DNA of 64,000 bases, taken from NCBI GenBank assembly GCA_964501065.1, contig CAZCRF010000001.1, forward strand, positions 127,666 to 191,665, written 5' to 3'. The notes beneath the pieces are model-generated. The model saw only the letters and a list, made by a program, of their open reading frames with translations. It did not search any database and was not told the origin of the DNA. The position numbers and the translations under genes are program-made. Every line of letters starts with the position of its first letter. Within the stretch, counting starts at the first letter, position 1. The DNA comes from Hallerella sp964501065. GTDB lineage: Bacteria; Fibrobacterota; Fibrobacteria; Fibrobacterales; Fibrobacteraceae. Below, piece by piece: positions 16,620 to 25,310 of this stretch.

Positions 16620-17475
16620 TCTTCCCCTCCCGTTCCAATCTTTTGCTCATCGGGAACGCGACGACCATCATTTCGTAAACTTTGTCGACTTTCGCGTCGT
16701 CGGATGCCTTGGCGATGATTTTTTGACGCGCTTCTTCTAAAATCTTGACTGCGTAATCGTAGGAGTCCTCGCTCATCGCGAGAGTCGTGAACGCGGCGAA
16801 GCGTTCGTACGGTTTTTTCTGTTCCACGGCGCCGATGGCGTGCTGGACATATTCCCGGCGGATTTGCCGCAAGTCCATCGGCGCGACCTGTTTGGCGTCG
16901 AGCATCAGGGACGTGCTCTTGAACTTCCCGGCTGCGTCCTTTTCGATTAGCTTCCAGCGTAGCATGTTTTCGACAGCCTCGCGGGCCTCTTCCGTGGAAA
17001 TCGCCGGGTCCACTGCCCGCGCCAAATGCATCATGTCGCCGTCGAAGTCCGGGTGCACGACCAGTTCCCGCAAAATCGGGTAATACCATTTGGAAAAGTA
17101 TTCCTTTTGGTCGTGGGAGACGTGCGAAAATTCGCTCTGCGAACGGATTTGGATGATTTCATCCCATGCGCTTTCGCGTTCTTCGACGCGCTTCGCCTGG
17201 TTGTATTCCACGAGGGCGGAAAAATATTTCGACTGCCGGTTGTCGAGTCCCATCGCCTTCGTCATCTTTTCCGTGGATTTGGGCGTCAAGTTGAACCGCC
17301 CGCGGATGACGTTCAAGCAGTAGGAGGACGAGCTGAACCCCGCTTTTGCTGCAAAGAATCGATGGGAAAAGATGGCGCGCATCTTCTTCTGCTCGTCGAA
17401 ATAATCCTGCAGAAAACGGCGATAATCGTCGTAATCGTAAAGTTTGTCTATGGCCGACATATCCAGTTCAAACAT
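16606..17475 (-). CDS. TIGR02147 family protein (putative regulator), second copy
   Basis: A 289-residue protein of the TIGR02147/DUF4423 family. It has the family opening (KLYDYDDYRRFLQDYFDEQK), an N-terminal helix-turn-helix-like part (HRFFAAKAGFSSSSYCLNVIRG) and the helical C-terminal domain (DEIIQIRSQSEFSHVSHDQ; YYPILRELVVHPDFDGDM; QVAPMDLRQIRREYVQHAIG). It is only distantly similar to the copy at 4936. No good ribosome site precedes the ATG at 17475; a second in-frame ATG at 17460 is the alternative start. An inverted repeat of the form GAATG(N)GTGTA/TACAC lies about 70-95 bases upstream. The downstream lipoprotein gene overlaps it, so the pair is translationally coupled. Confidence 0.88.
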   Translation of the reverse strand: MFELDMSAIDKLYDYDDYRRFLQDYFDEQKKMRAIFSHRFFAAKAGFSSSSYCLNVIRGRFNLTPKSTEKMTKAMGLDNRQSKYFSALVEYNQAKRVEERESAWDEIIQIRSQSEFSHVSHDQKEYFSKWYYPILRELVVHPDFDGDMMHLARAVDPAISTEEAREAVENMLRWKLIEKDAAGKFKSTSLMLDAKQVAPMDLRQIRREYVQHAIGAVEQKKPYERFAAFTTLAMSEDSYDYAVKILEEARQKIIAKASDDAKVDKVYEMMVVAFPMSKRLEREGKNEAR

Positions 17476-17542
17476 AAATTTTTACACACCGAAAAGCAAA
17501 GGGTTCTAGCGATTCGGGGAGGCGAGTGTCGCATGTTCTCCC

Positions 17543-17570
17543 GAATGTGTATTAAAATTTACACGCATTC
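17543..17570. promoter_or_regulatory. Inverted repeat upstream of the second TIGR02147 gene
   Basis: GAATGTGTA and TACACGCATTC flank an AT-rich centre (TTAAAATT), a 28-base imperfect palindrome. A related TTTACAC half-site lies at 17481-17487 directly before the TIGR02147 start. The pattern suggests an operator, possibly autoregulatory, but its sequence differs from the TGTTCTATA sites of the first cassette. Confidence 0.5.
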
Positions 17571-17606
17571 GAACGATCGGCGGACGGGAATTCCACAAAT
17601 CCGTGT

Positions 17607-17640
17607 AAAAACCGTTTTCCGGAAGTTTCCTCGCCGGAAA
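17607..17640 (-). terminator. Rho-independent terminator of cysS
   Basis: Minus strand: TTTCCGG/CCGGAAA stem with an 11-base loop (17616-17640), followed by ACGG and a run of five T (17607-17611). It lies about 25 bases past the cysS stop. Confidence 0.7.
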
Positions 17641-17662
17641 TGTGCGGCAGGTCACGGAAAGA

Positions 17663-19078
17663 TCACTTTCTTTCCCAAGTCGTTCCCTGTGGGCCGTCCT
17701 TGATTTCGATTCCCTTGCCCTTGAGCAAGTCGCGGAGGCGGTCGCTTTCCGCCCAGTTCTTCGCTTTGCGGGCTTCGGTGCGCTCGGCGATGAGGGCTTC
17801 GATTTCGGCAGTGTCGTCATCGGCGTCGGTTGCCGGTTTTTTGGAGTATTCCTTTCGCGGTTCGCCGAGCTTTAGACCGAGGACTCTATCGAAGTCGGCG
17901 ACGAGGGCCGCCTTTTCCCCTTCGGCTAGGGTGGTTTTCAGGACGCTGTTGAGGATGCCCAAGGCCTTCGGCATGTTCAAGTCGTCACCGATGGCGTCTT
18001 TGAAGTCCTGCTGCCATTTTTTCGCTTCTGCGCTTTCGATGGCCGTCGCCTTGCCGATGAGCGGGTCCGTTTTCTTGTGGAGGCTCTTCAGGGCTTCCCG
18101 TGCGCTGTCGAGGGATTCGAAGCTGAAGTTCAGGTAGTTGCGGTAATGGCTCGTGAGGGCGAACAGGCGGTAGTCGAGAGGGTTGTAGCCCTTGTCTTCG
18201 AGGACGCTCACCGTGAGGAATTCCCCGGAACTCTTGCTCATCTTGTTGCCGTCTAGCCGCAGGAATTCGCCGTGCATCCAGAAACGGGCGAAGGGCTTTC
18301 CCGTCGCGCATTCGCTTTGGGCGATTTCGTTTGTGTGGTGGACGCGGATGTGGTCTGTCCCGCCGCAGTGGATGTCGAGAGTCGGGCCGTTGTACTTCAT
18401 GGCCATGGCGGAGCATTCGATGTGCCATCCCGGGAATCCGACTCCCCACGGGCTGTCCCATTCCATGAGGCGTTTCTTGTCCTTGGGGCTGAACTTCCAA
18501 AGGGCGAAATCCGTCGGCGCGTGCTTTTCCCCCATGTCGATTCGGGAGCCTTGGCGCAGATTTTCCACGTCGAGCCGCGCAAAGTCCGCATAATGCGGGT
18601 CTTTCAGGCTGTCGAAGTAGATTCCGTCCGACGTGCGGTATGTGTAACCCTTTTCTTCGAGAGTCTTGACCAGCGCAATTTGCTCCGGGATGTGGTCCGT
18701 CGCCTTGGTCCAACGGGTGGGCTCTTCGATGTTCAACGCGTGCCAGTCGCGCATGAAGGCGTCTGTGTAAAATTTCGCGATTTCCCAAACGGACTTCCCT
18801 TCGCGGGCGGCGCCCTTTTCCATCTTGTCTTCGCCCGTGTCTTCGTCGCTTGTCAAGTGTCCCACGTCGGTGATGTTCACGATGTGGTTCAGCTTGTAGC
18901 CGTAATATTCGAGCGTTCTACAGAGAGTGTCTTCGAAAATGTAGGTGCGCAAGTTTCCGATGTGCGCGAAATGGTAAACCGTGGGGCCGCAGCAGTACAT
19001 CTTCACGGTGTCGTTCCCCGGGAGAAGGCTGAAAGGTTCTTTTTTTCGAGACGCTGTGTTGTAGAATGTAAGAGGCAT
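17663..19078 (-). CDS. cysS: Cysteine--tRNA ligase
   Basis: Charges tRNA-Cys with cysteine. The 471-residue product has the class I signature HIGN (39-42) and the KMSKS loop (NKMSKSSGE, near residue 280). Zinc-binding residues are expected at Cys30 (CCGPTVYH), in the GWHIECSAMA stretch and in the following CGGTDHIRVHH stretch. The C-terminal anticodon-binding helices end in DRLRDLLKGKGIEIKDGPQG, typical of the family. Length is normal. The ATG at 19078 begins the canonical MPLTFYNTASR opening. It has its own terminator and no cotranscribed neighbour. Confidence 0.97.
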   Translation of the reverse strand: MPLTFYNTASRKKEPFSLLPGNDTVKMYCCGPTVYHFAHIGNLRTYIFEDTLCRTLEYYGYKLNHIVNITDVGHLTSDEDTGEDKMEKGAAREGKSVWEIAKFYTDAFMRDWHALNIEEPTRWTKATDHIPEQIALVKTLEEKGYTYRTSDGIYFDSLKDPHYADFARLDVENLRQGSRIDMGEKHAPTDFALWKFSPKDKKRLMEWDSPWGVGFPGWHIECSAMAMKYNGPTLDIHCGGTDHIRVHHTNEIAQSECATGKPFARFWMHGEFLRLDGNKMSKSSGEFLTVSVLEDKGYNPLDYRLFALTSHYRNYLNFSFESLDSAREALKSLHKKTDPLIGKATAIESAEAKKWQQDFKDAIGDDLNMPKALGILNSVLKTTLAEGEKAALVADFDRVLGLKLGEPRKEYSKKPATDADDDTAEIEALIAERTEARKAKNWAESDRLRDLLKGKGIEIKDGPQGTTWERK

Positions 19079-19190
19079 AGTGCGATAAATGTAGAAATTA
19101 CGAAGGGAAAGGAGAATGAATTCAAGAGAATATCAAATCAGCACCAATCTTATCAAGACACAACCTTCGGGAAAAGCATCTTTAAAATGG

Positions 19191-19457
19191 CTAAGACATC
19201 GAATTTTTCCCAATTTCCCACAGTCCAAATTCTTTGCACTTAAACGTTCTTCCCACAGGCATTCGATCGACCTTTAAAGAGACTATTGGGATATAACCAT
19301 AAAGCATCGGCTGAACACCAACAGCGCGTTGCTTTTCTCGAATTGCAATTTCAACAGCACCTCCATCAGAAAACTCCCGCACAACAAGCGGGTACGATAC
19401 ATTCATTTCAGAAAAATCCCAATCATTAATTCTTTTCAACAGAGGTTTTGCCCTCAT
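19191..19457 (-). CDS. Small hypothetical protein in an AT-rich patch
   Basis: An 88-codon frame from the ATG at 19457 reads as plausible protein (DWDFSEMNVSYPLVVREFSD; AVEIAIREKQRAVGVQ; LYGYIPIVSLKVDRMPVG). There is only a weak ribosome site (AAGAGA) and no recognised domain. It follows a DNA adenine methylase gene and a frameshifted short reading frame in the same direction, so it could be the remaining 3' part of a partner gene such as a restriction enzyme. That function is speculation. The patch is AT-richer than the flanking genes. The 19079-19190 stretch holds nothing I can identify. Confidence 0.4.
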   Translation of the reverse strand: MRAKPLLKRINDWDFSEMNVSYPLVVREFSDGGAVEIAIREKQRAVGVQPMLYGYIPIVSLKVDRMPVGRTFKCKEFGLWEIGKNSMS

Positions 19458-19670
19458 TCTCTTGGGTTGCCAAAAGATCATAGCCAATTTGCCATTCTAC
19501 ATACATATTCTTTTGAATATTCGTCTTGCGAACAGCTATCGGATTCCCGTATTCCAAAAATGAATTTCTCTGTTTTACGCGAATTTTCCCTGTTGGTTGG
19601 GTCAAAGGGGTTTCTCTGATAGAGGGACTTCCGAATTTCCCGAGAAAATTGCTTTTGCTTCTTGAGGCAT
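19426..19670 (-). pseudogene. Frameshifted short reading frame downstream of the DNA methylase
   Basis: Four bases after the methylase stop, an ATG at 19670 with the ribosome site AGGAAG starts a frame that stops after 22 codons (TGA at 19602-19604). Another frame takes over at once and continues for 60 codons to a TAA at 19426-19428 (PLTQPTGKIRVKQ; KTNIQKNMYVEWQIGYDLL). The downstream 88-codon frame then overlaps its end. The succession suggests one gene broken by one or two frameshifts; an assembly error is the alternative. Confidence 0.4.
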
Positions 19671-19674
19671 TTTC

Positions 19675-20814
19675 TCACTTCCTTTTTAATATTCGATTGA
19701 TATAATTCCGGACCCTTTCTTCTTCCTCGCCATGGAGTTCGACCCGTTCTTTGAATATATCCGGATGACCGTTTTTGGAAACGGCGACAGCGTCGTCGGC
19801 GATTTCCCCGAACGTCCTTGCGTCGAAAGGCACGTCGAAATTTCCCATCCAATAGGGAACTTCGGCATAGCGCTTGAAGCAATCGATGTAGCAGTAATAC
19901 GCGAGCTTTTCGGGATTCACGTCAACGGCGTTCGCGATGCGGTCCGCGATAAAAGTCCGGCTGCGCTTCAACGCGTTGATGTCGCGCAACGTGTAAAAGA
20001 GAATTTCCTGTTCATAGCGATTTTTCCCGGGATATTTTTCCACGAAATCGGAGACATAATCCCAGTCGGAAAGTGAAAATTCGAGTCCTTCGACCGTCCG
20101 GAATCCCGTTTTCCGGATATCGCCGAATTGCAGTCCGCGGCCCGGCGTTCTCTTGTAAAGCGCAACGATGACGGGAAAACCGCTCACTTGGGATGTTCCC
20201 GCGAATTCGCGGCTGTCGAACACGACATGTTCCAAAAGCGAATAATTTTCGAAAAAAGCGTTCGCCGCCTTGAAGTTCGCCTTTTTGATGAGGTAGGAAA
20301 GCGGATGCAGAATCGCCGCATAGTCCGCTTCAAGCTTGTCGTACGATTTCAAAAAGGAAATTCCGAGATCGCGGGATTTCAGGTCCGCATCGACGGAAAG
20401 TCCGCTTCGCTTGACGCCGCGGCCAATTTGCGACGTCACGTCGTTATACGGCGGATTTCCAACGACAATGAGCGTCTCGCTTTCCGAAATCCCAAACGCC
20501 ATCCGCGAAGCATTTTGCAAGGAGTTTTGCTCGAACGTCCGAACCCGCGGAAACATTTTCGAAACGGTTTGCACGGCGATTTCGTCGAAATCGTTCCCGA
20601 TGTAGCGATTTCCCGGGAAACGTTCGAGAAGTTCGAAGAACGCGCCGTAACCGCAGGAGCTGTCGAGCACCGCGCTTCCGGAAATCAGGCCGTAACGTTC
20701 CAGCCAATCTCCGACAAGTGAAACGTATTTCGTCGGCGTGTAAAAACTGCCCAGGTTTATCCGTTCCGCATTTTCCAGGTGCGATTGGACGTGAATGTCC
20801 GTTTTCCCGTTCAC
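19675..20814 (-). CDS. N6-adenine DNA methyltransferase
   Basis: A 379-residue DNA adenine methylase. Motif I for SAM is SAVLDSSCGYGAFFEL, motif IV is NPPY (VVGNPPYND), and the order (motif I before IV, followed by a target-recognition-like region) fits gamma-type Type II enzymes. The opening NLGSFYTPTKYVSLVGDWL, with its YTP phrase, is common in restriction-modification methylases. The start is taken as GTG at 20812-20814, which overlaps the GH57 stop (GTGA); no ATG precedes the family region, and most of the longer open frame is out of frame with the GH57 gene. It is the last intact gene of the gltX operon. No cognate restriction enzyme is recognisable, but the broken frames downstream may be its remains. 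Confidence 0.82.
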   Translation of the reverse strand: MNGKTDIHVQSHLENAERINLGSFYTPTKYVSLVGDWLERYGLISGSAVLDSSCGYGAFFELLERFPGNRYIGNDFDEIAVQTVSKMFPRVRTFEQNSLQNASRMAFGISESETLIVVGNPPYNDVTSQIGRGVKRSGLSVDADLKSRDLGISFLKSYDKLEADYAAILHPLSYLIKKANFKAANAFFENYSLLEHVVFDSREFAGTSQVSGFPVIVALYKRTPGRGLQFGDIRKTGFRTVEGLEFSLSDWDYVSDFVEKYPGKNRYEQEILFYTLRDINALKRSRTFIADRIANAVDVNPEKLAYYCYIDCFKRYAEVPYWMGNFDVPFDARTFGEIADDAVAVSKNGHPDIFKERVELHGEEEERVRNYINRILKRK

Positions 20815-23258
20815 GTCCTGTCCTTCGCTCTCCGTTCGAAATTCAGCCAGTCGAACATCGGGAGCAGGGAGCGGTTCGCCGTGTTTTCCGTGTCCGCGAT
20901 ATAACGCTCGTAAATGGGGAAGACCTGGTTTTCGAGAGAGGTCTTGTCGATGTTCAGGTTCAGCCAGCCCGCCATGGAAATCAAGCCGGTGATGTGCTTG
21001 ACGACGTCTCCGCTGTTTTCGGAGGAGGCTTTTTCGATCAGCTCGGAAAGTTTTTGGTGGAACATCCTGCCCGTGCCGCCGAACGAGAAGTGCGTCTGCA
21101 ATTCCGTCGCTTCGTCCACGAGGCTGTGGACGTCTTCCAAGAGCGTGTCGTCCGGAGCTTTCAAGTATTGGAGAGCCATTTCGTGAATCTTGGCGTTGAT
21201 TTCCAAGGAGAGTGCCTTGCGCATCGTGTCCGTGAGGGTGTGGTCGGGGTCTGCGAGGGAATCGATGGAAAGCCCGTGCGAAGTGGCGAAGCCGTTGAAT
21301 GCCCTGGTGACGTCTTCCAATCGGGATTTGGTCAGGAGTTGGTTGATGTGCCTCAGGGAATCGCTCATCAAATGGCGCATCTTCACGACGTAAGCGGTGG
21401 GGAAGAGCTGTTGCAATTCTTTGAACGAGGCGTTCGAATTTTCGACAAAGGAAACGTAGTCCGGTCCGACTCCGCCAAAGACGACTGCCGTCACGCGCCC
21501 CATTTTGTCGTTGAGTACAAGAATCGTCGCCTCTGTCCGCTCGGCGATGTCCGCGTCGTCGAAGACGACTTCCACGATGGTTTCGTTCTTTCGGGAACCG
21601 ACGATTTTTTCTTCGATGCGCAAATCCTTTTTGTCCGGGTCTTCGAATTTGTCGAGTCCCATGTGGAGGACGACGGCCCGTTCCGCGAGGAGCTTCAGCG
21701 CGACGGGCATGTCCGGCATGGCGTAACGCACGAAGACTTCCGTTCCGCTCCAATGATGTTCATTGGAAGTGGCGCGTCCCAGAATGCTCAGGAACTGGTC
21801 TCGAATCGGATGGTTTATCGGAAGGAACGGCCGGAGAAGTTCCATAGCGCGTTCTGCGTAACGCATGTTCTGCACGGGCTCCAGCCCTTCGATGTCGTTG
21901 AAGAACCAGCCGCAGCTGGTGAACGTGAAGAGGCAGAATTTTTGGATTTCCAACAGGCGGATGGCGGAAGAACGGGCTTTCTTGTCGTTCGGCTCTTTGA
22001 GGATTTCGTTCAGGAAGTTCTCTTTCCGGGAGGACTCTTCCGGCTTGACCAGCACGTCGATGTAGCGGTTGCGGGCTTCCCACGGATTCACCTTTGAAAT
22101 CTTTTCGAATTCGCGCAAGAACACGTCGTCGGCGAACTTCTTCAAGAAATTCATCGCGTCGCGGAGGGGCGTCCGCCACTTTTGATTCCAACCGGGCCCG
22201 CCGCCCGTAGAACAGCCGCAATCGCGATACCAACGGCCGACTCCGTGGGCGCAGCTCCAGGAGCAGCCTTCCGAGTGGGCGTTCTTCAGCTTGACTTCGA
22301 AACGCGGCGGGAAATGTTCGAGGAACCAGCCGAAGTTCACCGGGATCATTTCATGTTCCGGGGCGTAATGGTTGAAGAGCCAGGCCGCGCACATGTCTCC
22401 GAACGGCTCGTGATGGCCGTAAGATTCCCCGTCCGTTCCGATGCTCACCAGCTGGGGCTCGTCCCGGTTCGCATCGAAGGCGTCTTGGATGCGCTTGCCG
22501 AAGACATTCGCGTCGCGGAGAAGATGTTCGAACCCCACGGCACTGGAAAGCCACGGGTTGTAGAAGAACACGTCCAAGAATCCGTCGCAGATTTTTTGGC
22601 CGTTTGCGTCGACGGGGTAGATGCGGTAGGGACGGGTCGTGTCGATGTCGGTGTTTTCGCAACCCTTCCATTCCCCGTCTTTTCCGTTTAGCGGGCGGAA
22701 GCTTTCCGCTTGAGTCGGGGAAAGAATCGTGAATCGAATTCCTTCGCGGATGAGGTCGACGACGACGTCCATGTTGATGGCCGTCTCCGCTAGCCACATG
22801 GCTTCCGGTTTGCGGTTGAAGTGCGTTTCGAAGTCCCGGATGCCCCAGCGGATTTGCGTGATGCGGTCTTGTGGGGAAGCGAGCGGCATGATGATGTGGT
22901 TGTAGACCTGGGCGATGGCGTTCCCGTGCCCAAGCCGTTGGACCGTTTTGGCGTCGGCTTCTTGGATTCTGCGGTAGGTGTCCGGCAAATGAGTCCGAAT
23001 CCATCCCATCAGGGTGGGGCCGAAGTTGAAGCTCATGAATTCGTAATTGTTCACGATGTTCTGGATGCGCCCGGAGCTTGACAGAACTCGGCTTGCTGCG
23101 TTCGGACTGTAGCACTGCGCCGCAATCCGGTCGTTCCAATCATGAAAGGGGGCGGCGCTCGGTTGGTTCTCGATTTCGCCCGTCCAGGGATTTTCGCGGG
23201 GCGGTTGGTAAAAATGTCCGTGAATGGCAAAGTAGAGCGGTTGTTTTTTCATATTCAT
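20811..23258 (-). CDS. GH57 family glycoside hydrolase with DUF3536
   Basis: An 815-residue cytoplasmic enzyme of glycoside hydrolase family 57 (alpha-amylase/alpha-mannosidase-like). Family marks are the N-terminal HGHFYQPPRENPWTGEIE, the FNFGPTLMGWI and MWLAETAINMDVVVDL stretches, and IGTDGESYGHHEPFG, which carries acidic active-site candidates. The C-terminal half matches DUF3536, including the cysteine-rich GCSWSCAHGVGRWYRDCGC. No signal peptide is present, so an intracellular role in glycogen or maltodextrin metabolism is likely; the exact substrate is unknown. The ATG at 23258 is 16 bases from the queA stop; a second Met two codons on is equally possible. The stop overlaps the methylase start. 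Confidence 0.88.
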   Translation of the reverse strand: MNMKKQPLYFAIHGHFYQPPRENPWTGEIENQPSAAPFHDWNDRIAAQCYSPNAASRVLSSSGRIQNIVNNYEFMSFNFGPTLMGWIRTHLPDTYRRIQEADAKTVQRLGHGNAIAQVYNHIIMPLASPQDRITQIRWGIRDFETHFNRKPEAMWLAETAINMDVVVDLIREGIRFTILSPTQAESFRPLNGKDGEWKGCENTDIDTTRPYRIYPVDANGQKICDGFLDVFFYNPWLSSAVGFEHLLRDANVFGKRIQDAFDANRDEPQLVSIGTDGESYGHHEPFGDMCAAWLFNHYAPEHEMIPVNFGWFLEHFPPRFEVKLKNAHSEGCSWSCAHGVGRWYRDCGCSTGGGPGWNQKWRTPLRDAMNFLKKFADDVFLREFEKISKVNPWEARNRYIDVLVKPEESSRKENFLNEILKEPNDKKARSSAIRLLEIQKFCLFTFTSCGWFFNDIEGLEPVQNMRYAERAMELLRPFLPINHPIRDQFLSILGRATSNEHHWSGTEVFVRYAMPDMPVALKLLAERAVVLHMGLDKFEDPDKKDLRIEEKIVGSRKNETIVEVVFDDADIAERTEATILVLNDKMGRVTAVVFGGVGPDYVSFVENSNASFKELQQLFPTAYVVKMRHLMSDSLRHINQLLTKSRLEDVTRAFNGFATSHGLSIDSLADPDHTLTDTMRKALSLEINAKIHEMALQYLKAPDDTLLEDVHSLVDEATELQTHFSFGGTGRMFHQKLSELIEKASSENSGDVVKHITGLISMAGWLNLNIDKTSLENQVFPIYERYIADTENTANRSLLPMFDWLNFERRAKDRT

Positions 23259-23274
23259 TCCGTTAATTTGTCTG

Positions 23275-24321
23275 TTAAAGAATCAGCATTCCGTCACCGT
23301 AGCTGAAGAGATGCATTTTGTGCTCTACGGCGTACTTGTATGCGGCGAGGGTCTTTTCCCGTCCGTAAAAGGCGGCGACCAGCAGAATCAGGGAGCTTTT
23401 GGGCCAGTGGAAATTCGTCAAAAGTCCGTCTGCGACCTTGTAACGGTATCCCGGATAGAAGAATGCGTGGGTGATTCCCGACTGTTCCTTCAAAAGGCCG
23501 TTGTCGTCGGCGACGGTCTCGATGACGCGAGTGCTTGTCGTGCCGATGGGGACGATGCGTCCGCCGTTTCGCTTGGCCGCGTTGATGATTTCCGCGTTTT
23601 CCCCGGTGAGGACGTAATGTTCCCCGTGCATCTTGTGCTTTCGAAAATCCTCTTCCGATATGTTTTGAAAAGTGCCCGGTCCCACGTGGAGGGTGACCTC
23701 GGCGATTTTCACCCCTTTCGCCAGCAATTCGGCGAGCATCTGTCCGCTGAAGTGGAGGCTTGCCGTCGGGGCTGCCACCGCTCCGTTGTATTTGGCGAAG
23801 ATGGTCTGGTATGCCTTTTTGTCCTCTTCGTCGTCTTGGCGGCGGATGTACGGCGGAAGCGGGACGTGTCCTTGGCGGTTCATCACGGCTTCGAGTTCCA
23901 CGGGGCTTGAGTCAAAGCGCAGGACTCGCGTGCCGTCCGAAAGGATTTGCTCCACGGAGGTCTTGACTCCGGCGATTTCCAACTCCCGGCCTTCTTTGAA
24001 AGCCTTGCCCGGGCGCACCCAGGCTTCCCACCGCGCCATTCCCGACTCGCTCGGGTTCAAGGCTTGGACCAGCAGGACTTCCACTTCGCCGCCGTGTTGA
24101 GTCTTTCCGAAGAGCCGTGCGGGGATGACTTTCGTGTTGTTCACCACGATGCAGTCCCCCGGTCGGAAGAATTCCACGATTTTTGCCGCGGGGACGATTT
24201 CTAGCGGACCGCCGTCCTTGGGGCAGTGGAGAATTCGCGTCTTCCCCTTTCCCGGAGTCCGCATGGCGATCAGCTCCTCGGGAAAGTCGAAGGAATAATC
24301 GGAGAGGTTCGTCGAAATCAT
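23275..24321 (-). CDS. queA: S-adenosylmethionine:tRNA ribosyltransferase-isomerase
   Basis: Transfers the ribosyl moiety of SAM to preQ1 in tRNA, forming epoxyqueuosine at the wobble base. The 348-residue product is of standard length and shows the family stretches SDYSFDFPEELIAMRTP, DCIVVNNTKVIPARLFG, GAVAAPTASLHFS, EVTLHVGPGTFQ and NFHWPKSSLILLVAAF. The start at 24321 overlaps the WYL regulator stop (ATGA) and matches the family N-terminus; a longer frame upstream lacks similarity. It sits in the middle of the gltX operon. No other queuosine genes are in the window. Confidence 0.96.
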   Translation of the reverse strand: MISTNLSDYSFDFPEELIAMRTPGKGKTRILHCPKDGGPLEIVPAAKIVEFFRPGDCIVVNNTKVIPARLFGKTQHGGEVEVLLVQALNPSESGMARWEAWVRPGKAFKEGRELEIAGVKTSVEQILSDGTRVLRFDSSPVELEAVMNRQGHVPLPPYIRRQDDEEDKKAYQTIFAKYNGAVAAPTASLHFSGQMLAELLAKGVKIAEVTLHVGPGTFQNISEEDFRKHKMHGEHYVLTGENAEIINAAKRNGGRIVPIGTTSTRVIETVADDNGLLKEQSGITHAFFYPGYRYKVADGLLTNFHWPKSSLILLVAAFYGREKTLAAYKYAVEHKMHLFSYGDGMLIL

Positions 24322-25301
24322 AGAGCTTCGCCGGATTTTTTCAATAAAGCCAGCAGCTCTTTCTTGAGGCTTTCCGGTCCTTGGATTTTGACGCTCGGCA
24401 ATATGCCGAGGAGCCAGCTTTTCAAATCGGGAGTGTTGAAAAGATTCAATTCCACGACCATCGGCTTTTGTTGCCGGATTTTGACGGGCGGGTTGAAGTG
24501 GGATTCGTGGAATTGCGCTTGCAGCCAAGGGTCTTCCACCGTCATCACCAGCTTGACTTTTGCATAGTCCGTGGTGCTCGAAATCCCGCTGAATTTCCCG
24601 AAACAGTTCAGGTAGAGATTCTTGTAGTCGAATTCAAATGGCGGAAAATAAGCTCCGGTTTTGTGGAAGTTCTTGATGCGTCTCACGGCGAGAAGCTTGA
24701 TTTGCTCGTCCATTCTTGTGACTAGATAAAGGGTGTCTATCCGCAGAATCAACTTGAGCGGGCACACTTCCATCTTTTCTTCTTTCGCGTTGTGGGCGGC
24801 CGTGTAGGTCACCATCAACTTGGTGCGCATTTTGATGGCGTCCAAAAGCTTGTCGACGTTCGAATCTCGGTTGGGGCGGCTTTCGTCGTATTCCGAAAAC
24901 GGGCCGAGGTCGAAGATGAAGTCTTCGTCGACGTTCATGGCGTGGTTGACGACTTCCGTCTCCGGGAGGGTTTCCCCGCTGAGGTAGTGGATTGCCCGTT
25001 CGAGGTTTTTCCCTTGCACTGCGGAGACTCCGGCCCGTTCCAAGACCTTTTGCGCGGATTTCAGCCCGCGGATAATCGCTTCGGGGCGTTTTGTCGCCGG
25101 AGGTTGGATGAAGTAACGCCTGGGATAACGCTTTTCTTGTTTCAGTCCGCAATTTTCCGCCCGGAGGACGTCGATGTATCTGTAAACGGATCGTTCGTTG
25201 CAATCCATGTATTCCGCGAGTTCCGCGAGTGTGGCGGGTTGGTTCGGCGGGCTGAGCCTCGCCTTGATCCGCGTCAATTTTTCATAAGTCGATTTTGGCA
25301 T
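24318..25301 (-). CDS. WYL-domain transcriptional regulator with N-terminal helix-turn-helix
   Basis: A 327-residue protein with an N-terminal winged helix-turn-helix (about 1-65; TLAELAEYMDCNERSVYRYI) and a WYL ligand-sensing domain (about 135-230; KMRTKLMVTYTAAHNAKEEK, VCPLKLILRIDTLYLVTRM). A WCX-like C-terminal extension follows (about 245-327). Such proteins regulate DNA-damage, phage-defence and metabolic genes in response to nucleic-acid ligands. AGGAGG precedes the ATG, and the 3' end overlaps queA by four bases. Its place inside a translation/tRNA-modification operon next to a BON protein gives no clear target. Confidence 0.88.
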   Translation of the reverse strand: MPKSTYEKLTRIKARLSPPNQPATLAELAEYMDCNERSVYRYIDVLRAENCGLKQEKRYPRRYFIQPPATKRPEAIIRGLKSAQKVLERAGVSAVQGKNLERAIHYLSGETLPETEVVNHAMNVDEDFIFDLGPFSEYDESRPNRDSNVDKLLDAIKMRTKLMVTYTAAHNAKEEKMEVCPLKLILRIDTLYLVTRMDEQIKLLAVRRIKNFHKTGAYFPPFEFDYKNLYLNCFGKFSGISSTTDYAKVKLVMTVEDPWLQAQFHESHFNPPVKIRQQKPMVVELNLFNTPDLKSWLLGILPSVKIQGPESLKKELLALLKKSGEAL

Positions 25302-25310
25302 GATGACCTC

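Noticed and set aside
17603..17611. GTGTAAAAA as a third regulatory half-site upstream of the second TIGR02147 gene
   Set aside because: On the minus strand this is the T-run of the cysS terminator, which explains it.
20815..21753. N-terminal extension of the methylase frame by 313 codons
   Set aside because: The extension is out of frame with GH57, extremely arginine-rich, and the methylase family region begins at the GTG of 20814.
20718..22097. A 459-codon plus-strand open frame
   Set aside because: It is antisense to the GH57 gene, which has clear family motifs throughout.
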